From Rhodospirillales bacterium RIFCSPLOWO2_12_FULL_67_15 (GTDB taxonomy: Bacteria; Pseudomonadota; Alphaproteobacteria; Rhodospirillales; 2-12-FULL-67-15): a stretch of 19,441 bases of DNA. The stretch covers positions 6,285-25,725 of the forward strand of contig MIAC01000264.1 in NCBI GenBank assembly GCA_001830475.1, written 5' to 3'. Shown here piece after piece: positions 1 to 6,631 of this stretch; the first letter of the stretch is position 1, and each line of letters opens with the position of its first letter. The translations under genes were made by a program, and so were the position numbers. Under the pieces are notes generated by a model. It searched no databases. It saw nothing but the letters and a program-made list of their open reading frames with translations, and was not told where the DNA came from.

Positions 1-148
1 GGTCAAGGTCGATTCCGATTCCACCCGTTTCGAAATGACCATCGCCAACATTCCATCGGAGGAAAACCCCGCGACCGGCCGGAACACGGCTCTCAGCGTC
101 ATCGCCTTGCTGCGCCGGCTGACCGCGCCGATGGTGGTTGGAAGCTGA
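1..148 (+). CDS. Aspartate dehydrogenase-like protein, C-terminal end (partial)
   Basis: An open frame enters from the left edge (first full codon at base 2) and stops at TGA 146-148, giving 48 residues. The tail contains IANIPSEENPATGRNTALSV followed by IALLRRLTAPMVVGS. This resembles the C-terminus of L-aspartate dehydrogenases (NadX, DUF108 family), which typically reads 'NVPSENPRTG..TALSV..LRRL..P..VGT'. Those enzymes oxidise L-aspartate to iminoaspartate with NAD(P)+, feeding NAD synthesis or aspartate turnover. Only the C-terminal end is visible, so the catalytic residues and start cannot be checked. The next gene starts 9 bp downstream on the same strand, so the two are probably co-transcribed. 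The family call rests on one short conserved tail and is moderately secure. Confidence 0.6.
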   Translation, partial: VKVDSDSTRFEMTIANIPSEENPATGRNTALSVIALLRRLTAPMVVGS

Positions 149-157
149 GGAACGCTC

Positions 158-634
158 GTGACCCCAAAAACATCGCATGTCCCGAAAGCGGTCCGAAAAG
201 CCGGTCGGGCCTCGGCTATCCGCCGGAGCTTCGCCCGGCAGAAATTCATGGCGCATCTCGGCGCCGAGATCGTCCGCGTCGGCGCCGGGACGACGGAGCT
301 TCGCCTGCGCCGCAAGGATACGCTGCTCCAACAGCACGGATATTTCCACGGCGGGGTGATCGCGACGCTGGCCGACGTCGCCGGCGGCTATGCCGGATTT
401 TCGCTGATGGGCCCGGACGACAGCGTGCTGACGGTCGAATTCAAGCTCAATATCATGGCCCCCGGCGACGGCGAGGAGCTTCGCGCCCTGGGACAGGTGA
501 TTCGCTCGGGCCGGACGCTCACCATCACCCGCGCCGACGTGTTCGTGCGCAAGGACGGCCGGGAAACCCTGTGCGCGACCGCGTTGCAGACCTTGATGCG
601 GATGGCGGGCAAGCGGGAGCAGGACCAGTTCTGA
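158..634 (+). CDS. PaaI-family hotdog-fold thioesterase
   Basis: A 158-residue protein with the PaaI/YbgC-type hotdog signature QQHGYFHGGVIATLADVAGG (residues 58-77), in which HGG and the Asp of LAD shape the acyl-CoA thioesterase site. LTVEFKLNIMAP (91-102) forms the usual following strand. It probably hydrolyses an acyl- or aryl-CoA in the cytoplasm; the substrate cannot be read from sequence. The GTG at 158 is preferred because GAGG at 147-150 lies 7 nt upstream and because RSFARQKFMAHLGAE (24 onward) reads like conserved family sequence upstream of the alternative ATG at 248. The gene follows the aspartate dehydrogenase-like frame by 9 bp. Its last 32 bases (603-634) lie inside a 143-bp repeat that recurs at 1639-1781, yet the gene itself is intact. 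Confidence 0.85.
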   Translation: MTPKTSHVPKAVRKAGRASAIRRSFARQKFMAHLGAEIVRVGAGTTELRLRRKDTLLQQHGYFHGGVIATLADVAGGYAGFSLMGPDDSVLTVEFKLNIMAPGDGEELRALGQVIRSGRTLTITRADVFVRKDGRETLCATALQTLMRMAGKREQDQF

Positions 635-745
635 AGAGAGTCAGCCAATCAGGGTGTCGACCAGCCGCCCGGTCTCGGCGACCCGTTCGGAAAGGCGATG
701 GGCGATGAACTCGTGGAACATCGCCGCCAGGTCCGGGCGCTCGGC
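603..745. repeat. 143-bp direct repeat, left copy
   Basis: Bases 603-745 are identical to 1639-1781 (offset 1036), checked base by base; the flanking bases 602/1638 and 746/1782 differ. This copy holds the last 32 bases of the thioesterase gene, the 6-bp gap, and 105 bases matching the 3' end of sulP on the reverse strand. It is continuous with the intact thioesterase on its left and with unique, lower-G+C DNA on its right. It is far longer than an ordinary transposase target duplication (2-14 bp). Single-crossover integration of a circle carrying this segment, template switching, or an assembly artefact would each give this layout. Confidence 0.93.
641..745 (-). pseudogene. Duplicated 3' fragment of the SulP gene
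   Basis: Reading leftwards from 745 to the stop at 641-643 gives the last 34 residues of the neighbouring SulP protein, ending RLSERVAETGRLVDTLIG, identical to the intact copy at 1677-1781. Upstream of 745 the homology stops and the frame continues into unrelated sequence. It is therefore a remnant made by the 143-bp duplication, not a functional gene. It carries no domain on its own. Confidence 0.85.
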
Positions 746-837
746 ACGCTCCAGTCGGCGATATGCCGTGCATTTTGACGATCTTGTGCTGATTGCGATG
801 CGAGATGTAAGGCCGCGTCCACATTTTTGCTCGCGCA
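746..837. other. Unexplained non-coding flank of the inserted cassette
   Basis: These 92 bp lie between the left repeat copy and the stop codon of the CBS-HEPN gene and form its downstream region. I find no recognisable gene, tRNA, transposase fragment or clear hairpin-plus-T-tract terminator. On the reverse strand a short open frame from an ATG near 824 reads MWTRPYISHRNQHKIVKMHG and runs on into the repeat, but I do not recognise it. It may be a remnant carried in from the donor molecule. Confidence 0.5.
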
Positions 838-1626
838 TCATGCTGCGAAATCCTCGCATCGTTTAAGAAGCTCTTCCACAGCGTGAGCCTGCTGAGCGAG
901 TTCAGGCCACTTGCCCGTAATTATGTCCTGCGCGTGAGCCAGTTCGTCGCGGAGATCTTGCATATCCTTGAGCGCCCGGTCAGCGCTGCCTTCAGACGCA
1001 AAATCAAAATTCTCCCTTAGTCGGGCAGTCTTCACGACGATGTCCTTTTTGTCTGCAAATTGGAGACAGTCAGCAAGGTCGATGGCCTCATTCCGGGACC
1101 GTCGAACTTGTAGTATATCCCGAGCCTTGCTCAGCCGGGTCTCTGAAATAAACCGAGTCCATGAATCTTCCGGATGGACATTGCGGATTAGGCGAAGGAG
1201 CTGCATCTCAAGCAAGGACAGCAATCCAAACAACCACATTCGTAGCGGAGCCTTCTGTAGGTCTCCTTTAGTGACTATGCCCGCGACTTGGCCGAGGACC
1301 AGCACGAATGCATGAGGTGAGGTAGTCAGGATGTCCAACGTCGCTAGGAGTGGCGCCGATTCATGGAGGAGAAGACGGTCCTCAAATCGCTGCAGATGTT
1401 CGTCAAGAGTGCCTCGGTTGAGGTCAGACCGGTGAACAAACCCCTCGACCGCGCCGTCACGCCGGACGCCGACGACGTCGAAATCGCGCTCATTCATGAA
1501 TTTAAGGACCTCTACAGCAAATCGTGGGCCGTCGAATGATACGAATGGTTCCGCGAGATGCCGCACCGTAACCGCATGGTCGAACAGCTCGTGAAGATCG
1601 TGTAAGGAAGATTTGAGGTGTTTCAT
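838..1626 (-). CDS. CBS-pair protein with HEPN-like C-terminal domain
   Basis: A 262-residue soluble protein. Residues about 20-70 form a first CBS motif (VVGVRRDGAVEGFVHRSDL), and about 85-125 a second (FVLVLGQVAGIVTKGDLQK). CBS pairs commonly bind adenine nucleotides or SAM. Residues about 127-262 are helical and end in LRDELAHAQDI, where R226 and H231 form an R-x4-H pair with Asp after the Arg, the arrangement found in HEPN RNase domains. A nucleotide-gated RNA-binding or RNase role is inference only; many HEPN-like domains are inactive. No nucleotidyltransferase antitoxin lies beside it. The gene is lower in G+C than its neighbours (48-58 % in three hand-counted 60-base lines, against about 68 % in a line of liuA). 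It starts 12 bp from the repeat and 50 nt after the sulP stop on the same strand, with no clear Shine-Dalgarno sequence. It fills most of an insertion. Confidence 0.75.
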   Translation of the reverse strand: MKHLKSSLHDLHELFDHAVTVRHLAEPFVSFDGPRFAVEVLKFMNERDFDVVGVRRDGAVEGFVHRSDLNRGTLDEHLQRFEDRLLLHESAPLLATLDILTTSPHAFVLVLGQVAGIVTKGDLQKAPLRMWLFGLLSLLEMQLLRLIRNVHPEDSWTRFISETRLSKARDILQVRRSRNEAIDLADCLQFADKKDIVVKTARLRENFDFASEGSADRALKDMQDLRDELAHAQDIITGKWPELAQQAHAVEELLKRCEDFAA

Positions 1627-1638
1627 GCGACTATCATT

Positions 1639-1781
1639 TGGCGGGCAAGCGGGAGCAGGACCAGTTCTGAAGAGAGTCAGCCAATCAGGGTGTCGACCAG
1701 CCGCCCGGTCTCGGCGACCCGTTCGGAAAGGCGATGGGCGATGAACTCGTGGAACATCGCCGCCAGGTCCGGGCGCTCGGC
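1639..1781. repeat. 143-bp direct repeat, right copy
   Basis: This is the second perfect copy of 603-745. It contains a dead copy of the thioesterase 3' end (1639-1670) and the live last 105 bases of the reverse-strand sulP gene (1677-1781). On its left it abuts the start region of the CBS-HEPN gene; on its right it is continuous with intact sulP. Recombination between the copies would remove 1036 bp and restore a simple convergent thioesterase-sulP junction. Confidence 0.93.
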
Positions 1782-3965
1782 CCGCAACCGTTTCAGGCTC
1801 TCGCGCTTCAGCCGATAGCCGGTGGTGGGAAGATCGGCGATGACCGAGGCCGAACGGGGAATATCGAGATAAAAGGCGACCTCGCCGACGATGGTGCCGG
1901 GGCCCATGGCGCGCAAACGCACGACGCGGCCGTCGCTGGTTTCCAGGCGAACGGAAACCTTGCCCGTTTCGATGAAATAGAGATCGTTCGATTGCTCTTT
2001 CTGGCGGATCAGGTGTTCGCCGGACTTGACCTCGAACGGTTCGACATACGCGAGAAAATCGCCGACGTCCACAGCCGTGCCGCCGGCGATGCGGCGAAGC
2101 TGGTCGGCCAGGGGATCGCGCAGCTCCGCGCCCGCGGCCAGTTCGTGTTCCAGCAATTTATCCTCGCACCACTCCATTGCATGGTCGAGATCGGGGAAGA
2201 AGTGGGTATTGGCGGACGAATCGCCATCGATCCGCTCCCGGCGAAGTTGGGCCGCGATCGGAGGCGAGAATCCGGTCAAGACGAGGTGAAAGGCGCGGTC
2301 CTGGGCGTATTGGCTCATGCGGTCGAAGCCGAGAATGGCCGAGGCGTCGAGCCCGATCACGCGCGCGAGGTCGAGAATCACGAAACGCACCTTGGCGCGC
2401 GCCGGATCGTCGAGCCGCTCGCGCACCATCGCGAGCAGGCGGTTTGCGGTTCCGAAGAAAATGTAGCCTTGCAGGCGCAGGACATGGATGGCGTCGCCGT
2501 GCTTGCCGAGGCGCACGCGTTGCGGCTCGGGCCGATCGACGTTGCTGTGGAAATCGGCCCCGGAGAGCGAATGGCGGACAACGTTGGTGCGACTGTAGTT
2601 GATGACGAAGAGAACGACGCCGATCAGGATTCCCGCGCCGAGTCCTTCCAGCATGCCGACCCCGCCCGTGATCGCGAGCACGACCAAGACCAGGACATAA
2701 TCCGGTCCGGCAAGCTGAAAGCGGGTCTCGTAGGCCCATTCCAGCAGAAAATCGAGCCCGAGATAGAACAGCAAACCGCCGATCACCGGCTTCGGCAACC
2801 ATAGAAGCGCGTCAGCGCCGAGAAAGAGCACGGCCACACACAATAGCGTGCCGATCAGTCCGGTCAGACGCACCGGCGCACCCATGCGATGGGTGAGGAT
2901 CGTGCCGCTGAGCGAATGGAATCCGGGAAACGCGCCGCCGATCGCGCCGATCATGTTGGCGATGCCGGTGACGCGCAGTTCGCGGTTGAGATCGATGTCG
3001 CGGCGGGTGGCGACTTCGATGCTGCCGGCGAAGAGAAGCAAGGCGAGTACGCTGATGACGATCAAAGTCCCGGCCGTCGGCAGTTCGCTCCACAGCACCG
3101 ACCAATCGGCGTCTTGCAGGAACGACAATGGCGATTGCCATTGGGCGTCGGATGTCGACGATTCGAATAGGAATCCGCGCGCGCGGAGATCGTCGAGCGT
3201 CGCGTCCGTTATCCAACTCGCGGCGTAGAACAAGGCGACCCCCACCGCCATGACCAGCGGCATGACGAGATAATGATGGATGCGGCGGTGCAGGAACCAC
3301 AGGGCGAGGCCGAACCCGATGCCCGGCAGCCATCGCCAAAGGCTCGCGGGTTCGGCGAGGAAAGCGAGATTGTCGAATCCGAGCGGGCGCGACGTCATGG
3401 TGGTGAAGCTGCCGCGCACCAAGAGCCAGCCGACGCCGGCGAGAAACCCCGCGACCACGGGATAAGGAATGAATCGAACCAGGTTGCCGAGGCGAAAAAC
3501 GCCGAGCAGAAACAGGGTGCAACCGAACAGGAGCGAAGACAGCGCGATCGCCACGACCATGGTCGCGAGCGCGATTTCTCCGCCCCGCTCGGCGCCGACG
3601 GCCGCGATCACCGCGGCCGCGATCAACGCCAGGATCGCCGCGGGCTCGACCTGGGCGAGCGCGACCGTGCCGGGATAGCCGCTGGCGATCGCCAGAACGA
3701 AACCGATCATGATCGCGCTGATCAGTCCCAAATTCGTCCCCAACGCCGCGAAGGGCTCGAGTTCGCCGGCGAAGATCAGGGCGGAAACCGAAACCGCGCG
3801 AATCACCGCGAGCACTCCGGCCGTCAACCCGACGACCAGGGCGGGTACGACCAGCTCGAAGCCGAGCTCGCGCCGGAAGGAATCGAATCGCCCGGGACGC
3901 GAGGACGGGGCCGCCGGCGGGGAGGGTGGCGCGGGTGGTGGCTCAGGCGAGAGGTTGACGGACAT
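1677..3965 (-). CDS. SulP-family anion permease with STAS and cNMP-binding domains
   Basis: From the ATG at 3965 this is a 762-residue inner-membrane protein. A proline-rich cytoplasmic leader (about 1-25) is followed by roughly 10-14 hydrophobic segments (about 35-460) with SulP features such as GNLVRFIPYPVVAGFLAGVG and NMIGAIGGAFPGFHSLSGT. A STAS domain follows (about 490-600; VIGLDASAILGF). Next is a cyclic-nucleotide-binding domain (about 635-735) with phosphate-cassette residues in GEVAFYLDIPRSAS (Glu695, Arg704). SulP proteins carry sulfate, bicarbonate or organic anions, and the substrate here is unknown. The fused cNMP domain suggests direct control by cAMP, cGMP or a similar ligand. 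An in-frame TTG at 4055 would add 30 residues, but that stretch is atypical and ATG 3965 is preferred. Its last 105 bases are duplicated at 641-745. It diverges from the liu operon across 209 bp. Confidence 0.87.
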   Translation of the reverse strand: MSVNLSPEPPPAPPSPPAAPSSRPGRFDSFRRELGFELVVPALVVGLTAGVLAVIRAVSVSALIFAGELEPFAALGTNLGLISAIMIGFVLAIASGYPGTVALAQVEPAAILALIAAAVIAAVGAERGGEIALATMVVAIALSSLLFGCTLFLLGVFRLGNLVRFIPYPVVAGFLAGVGWLLVRGSFTTMTSRPLGFDNLAFLAEPASLWRWLPGIGFGLALWFLHRRIHHYLVMPLVMAVGVALFYAASWITDATLDDLRARGFLFESSTSDAQWQSPLSFLQDADWSVLWSELPTAGTLIVISVLALLLFAGSIEVATRRDIDLNRELRVTGIANMIGAIGGAFPGFHSLSGTILTHRMGAPVRLTGLIGTLLCVAVLFLGADALLWLPKPVIGGLLFYLGLDFLLEWAYETRFQLAGPDYVLVLVVLAITGGVGMLEGLGAGILIGVVLFVINYSRTNVVRHSLSGADFHSNVDRPEPQRVRLGKHGDAIHVLRLQGYIFFGTANRLLAMVRERLDDPARAKVRFVILDLARVIGLDASAILGFDRMSQYAQDRAFHLVLTGFSPPIAAQLRRERIDGDSSANTHFFPDLDHAMEWCEDKLLEHELAAGAELRDPLADQLRRIAGGTAVDVGDFLAYVEPFEVKSGEHLIRQKEQSNDLYFIETGKVSVRLETSDGRVVRLRAMGPGTIVGEVAFYLDIPRSASVIADLPTTGYRLKRESLKRLRAERPDLAAMFHEFIAHRLSERVAETGRLVDTLIG

Positions 3966-4105
3966 GGTCGATCGTGGACTTTCGCCGGAGATCGGGACGA
4001 ATATACACCGCTCCTGCTCCCACGCTCGGGTGGGAAGCGGATTGATCGCGGGCAATTGTAGGCAGTTCGACCAGGAACGTCAGCGATTTCCCGCACGGCG
4101 CCGCA

Positions 4106-4127
4106 TTGACGTTTACGTTAACGTCAA
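4106..4127. promoter_or_regulatory. Perfect palindrome, candidate LiuR-type (MerR) operator with promoter
   Basis: Arms TTGACGTT (4106-4113) and AACGTCAA (4120-4127) are exact reverse complements separated by 6 bases, TACGTT. The left arm supplies a -35-like TTGACG (4106-4111). With a 17-bp spacer a -10-like TATCGT follows at 4129-4134, so a regulator bound here would sit inside the promoter spacer, as MerR-family activators and repressors do. As I remember it, the proteobacterial LiuR motif is rich in TTTACGT and AACGTCAA half-sites, close to this. The liu genes begin 48 bp further on. No regulator gene is present in the window. The palindrome is seen; the LiuR link is inferred. Confidence 0.65.
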
Positions 4128-4174
4128 CTATCGTAGGATAACTGGTTAGGCAGGTCCCGAAGGCGAACCGCGCG

Positions 4175-5377
4175 ATGATCCCCAACGACTATCCTTCCTT
4201 GCGCTTCGATCTCGGGGAGACGGCGGAGATATTGCGCGCGACGGTGCGGGCCTTCGCCGCCTCCGAAATCGCGCCGCGTGCCGACGCCATCGACCGGGCC
4301 AACGACTTTCCCGCCGATCTCTGGCGGAAATTCGGCGATCTCGGCCTCCTCGGCATTACGGTCGAAGAGGAGTTCGGCGGCGCCGGCATGGGCTACACCG
4401 AGCACGTGGTGGCGATGGAGGAAATCAGCCGCGCTTCCGCCGCGGTCGGTTTGAGCTACGGGGCGCACTCCAACCTCTGCGTCAATCAGATCCGTCGCAA
4501 CGGCACGCCGGCGCAAAAGAACCGCTATCTGCCCGGCCTGATTTCGGGGGCGAAGGTCGGCGCGCTCGCCATGAGCGAGTCCGAGGCCGGTTCCGACGTG
4601 ATCGGGATGCGGCTTCGCGCCGACAAGACGGGCGACCGCTATGTCCTCAATGGCGCGAAAATGTGGATCACCAACGGTCCCGAGGCGGACGTGCTGGTGG
4701 TCTACGCCAAGACCGAGCCCAAGGCCGGAACGCACGCGGGCTTGCGCGCGCCGAGCGCACAACGCGGCATCACGGCCTTCCTGATCGAACGAGGATTCAA
4801 GGGATTTTCCTCGGGCGCGAAACTCGACAAACTCGGCATGCGCGGGTCCAACACCGGAGAGCTGATCTTCGCCGACTGCGAGGTGCCGGAAGAGAACGTA
4901 CTAGGCGCGGCCGGCGAGGGCGCGAGCGTGCTGATGAGCGGCCTCGATTACGAACGCGCGGTGCTGGCCGCGGGTCCACTCGGCATCATGCAGGCGTGCC
5001 TGGATGCGGTGATCCCTTATGTGCACGAACGCAAGCAGTTCGGCGAACCCATCGGCACGTTCCAACTGATGCAAGGGAAGCTTGCCGATATGTATGTCGG
5101 CCTGAACGCGGCCCGGGCCTACGTTTACGCGGTGGCCAAGGCGTGCGACCGGGGCGAGACCACGCGCAAGGATGCCGCCGGCGCGATCCTCTACGCCGCC
5201 GAAAAGGCGACCTGGATGGCGCTTGAAGCGATCCAATGTCTGGGCGGCATGGGCTATGTCAATACGAGCCCGACCGGACGGCTGCTCCGCGATGCCAAGC
5301 TCTATGAAATCGGCGCCGGCACCAGCGAAATCCGCCGCTGGTTGATCGGGCGCGAATTGTTCGAGGAAACGTTATAG
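4175..5377 (+). CDS. liuA: Isovaleryl-CoA dehydrogenase
   Basis: A 400-residue FAD-dependent acyl-CoA dehydrogenase that oxidises isovaleryl-CoA to 3-methylcrotonyl-CoA in leucine breakdown, passing electrons to ETF. The flavin motif [15 protein letters not shown] (163-177) and the C-terminal [12 protein letters not shown] (377-388) are clear. In [10 protein letters not shown], Glu260 matches the helix-G catalytic base peculiar to isovaleryl-CoA dehydrogenases, while the usual acyl-CoA dehydrogenase Glu near 380 is Gly/Ala, which supports the substrate call. About 13 residues (184-196, [13 protein letters not shown]) seem extra relative to the relatives I remember. GGMGY (357-361) replaces the common GGNGY. 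The ATG at 4175 has GAAGG 11 nt upstream. It is the first gene of the liu operon, just after a palindromic operator, and the thiolase starts 46 nt downstream. Confidence 0.93.
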   Translation: MIPNDYPSLRFDLGETAEILRATVRAFAASEIAPRADAIDRANDFPADLWRKFGDLGLLGITVEEEFGGAGMGYTEHVVAMEEISRASAAVGLSYGAHSNLCVNQIRRNGTPAQKNRYLPGLISGAKVGALAMSESEAGSDVIGMRLRADKTGDRYVLNGAKMWITNGPEADVLVVYAKTEPKAGTHAGLRAPSAQRGITAFLIERGFKGFSSGAKLDKLGMRGSNTGELIFADCEVPEENVLGAAGEGASVLMSGLDYERAVLAAGPLGIMQACLDAVIPYVHERKQFGEPIGTFQLMQGKLADMYVGLNAARAYVYAVAKACDRGETTRKDAAGAILYAAEKATWMALEAIQCLGGMGYVNTSPTGRLLRDAKLYEIGAGTSEIRRWLIGRELFEETL

Positions 5378-5423
5378 GTTACTAACGTCGTACCGGAGGG
5401 CGTTCCGCTTCGAGGAGAGTCCC

Positions 5424-6614
5424 ATGGCTCCAACCAATCCCGTCGTCATCGCCTCCGCCGCCCGCACGCCGATGGGCGGCTTTCTCGGCGATCTCAAGGA
5501 CGTCACCGCGCCCAAGCTCGGTGCCGCCGCCATCAAGGCCGCGATCGAGCGCGCGCGCGTGAATCCCGAAGAGATCGAGGAAGTCATCATGGGTCTTTGC
5601 CTCTTCGCCGGGCTCGGCCAGGCGCCGGCGCGACAGGCGGGGCGCTTCGCCGGCCTGCCCGATTCCGCCGGCGCGACCACCATCAACAAGATGTGCGGCT
5701 CGGCCATGAAGGCGGCGATGCTCGCGCACGATCTTCTCATCGCCGGGACCAACAAGGTGATGATCGCAGGCGGGATGGAAAGCATGAGCAACGCGCCTTA
5801 TCTGCTCGACCGCGCGCGGGCCGGGTACCGCATGGGCCACGGCCAGATCCAAGACCACATGTTCCTCGACGGCCTCGAGGACGCCTACGACAAAGGCCGC
5901 CTGATGGGCACCTATGCCGAGGACACCGCCGAGGCCTACCAGTTCACCCGCGAACAGCAGGACTCCTTTGCGATCGAATCCTTACATCGCGCGCAAAAAG
6001 CGATCACCGAAGGATTTTTTGCCAAGGAAATCGTCCCGGTTCCGGTCAAGGCGGGCAAAACCGAAACCACGGTCGTTCAGGACGAGCAACCCCTGAAAGC
6101 GAAGCTCGACCGGATTCCATCGCTCAAGCCCGCCTTCCGCGAGGGCGGGACCGTCACCGCCGCCAATTCCAGTTCCATTTCCGACGGCGCGGCGGCGCTG
6201 GTGATGATGCGTCGCTCCGAGGCCGAGCGGAGGGGCTTGAAGCCGCTCGCCGCCGTCCTCGGTCACGCCACCCATTCCCAGGCTCCGGCGTGGTTCACCA
6301 CCGCCCCGGTCGGCGCGATCAAGAAGTGCCTCGACAAGGTTGGCTGGCGGGTGGGTGACGTGGATTTATACGAGATCAACGAAGCCTTCGCCGTCGTCAC
6401 CCTGGCGGCGATGCGCGATCTCGACCTGCCGCACGACAAAGTGAACGTTCACGGCGGGGCCTGCGCGTTGGGTCATCCGGTCGGCGCCTCGGGCGCCAGG
6501 ATCGTCGTCACGCTGCTGGCGGCGATGGAAAAATACGGCTTCAAGCGCGGGCTGGCTTCGCTCTGCATCGGCGGCGGCGAGGCGACCGCGATGGCGTTCG
6601 AGCGAATCCATTAA
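5424..6614 (+). CDS. Acetyl-CoA C-acyltransferase (thiolase)
   Basis: A 396-residue type II thiolase. The nucleophilic Cys91 sits in TINKMCGSAMKA, followed by NEAF (319-322), His351 in CALGHPVGASGAR, and Cys381 in LCIGGGEATA. All four thiolase active-site elements are present. In this operon its likely job is to cleave acetoacetyl-CoA, formed from the acetoacetate released by HMG-CoA lyase, into two acetyl-CoA. No acetoacetyl-CoA synthetase or CoA-transferase lies in the window, so activation must be encoded elsewhere. A broader 3-ketoacyl-CoA range is possible. GAGGAGAG lies a few bases before the ATG. The SDR gene follows after 17 nt. Confidence 0.92.
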   Translation: MAPTNPVVIASAARTPMGGFLGDLKDVTAPKLGAAAIKAAIERARVNPEEIEEVIMGLCLFAGLGQAPARQAGRFAGLPDSAGATTINKMCGSAMKAAMLAHDLLIAGTNKVMIAGGMESMSNAPYLLDRARAGYRMGHGQIQDHMFLDGLEDAYDKGRLMGTYAEDTAEAYQFTREQQDSFAIESLHRAQKAITEGFFAKEIVPVPVKAGKTETTVVQDEQPLKAKLDRIPSLKPAFREGGTVTAANSSSISDGAAALVMMRRSEAERRGLKPLAAVLGHATHSQAPAWFTTAPVGAIKKCLDKVGWRVGDVDLYEINEAFAVVTLAAMRDLDLPHDKVNVHGGACALGHPVGASGARIVVTLLAAMEKYGFKRGLASLCIGGGEATAMAFERIH

Positions 6615-6631
6615 AGAAGGAAGCATCCTTC

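Noticed and set aside
838..1626. Transposase or insertion sequence identity for the inserted gene
   Set aside because: The translation shows CBS motifs and no DDE or HUH catalytic pattern, and no terminal inverted repeats were found at 746 or 1638.
603..1781. Simple tandem duplication as the origin of the repeat
   Set aside because: The DNA between the copies is unique and compositionally different, so an insertion event is needed in addition to duplication.
1734..2804. 356-codon forward open frame opposite sulP (and a similar one at 3273-4061)
   Set aside because: They are antisense to a well-supported transporter, have low-complexity Arg/Asp/Gln-rich translations with no recognisable domain, and arise from high G+C codon use.
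3966..4055. TTG start 30 codons upstream for sulP
   Set aside because: The added residues are unlike a SulP N-terminus, and ATG 3965 is available.
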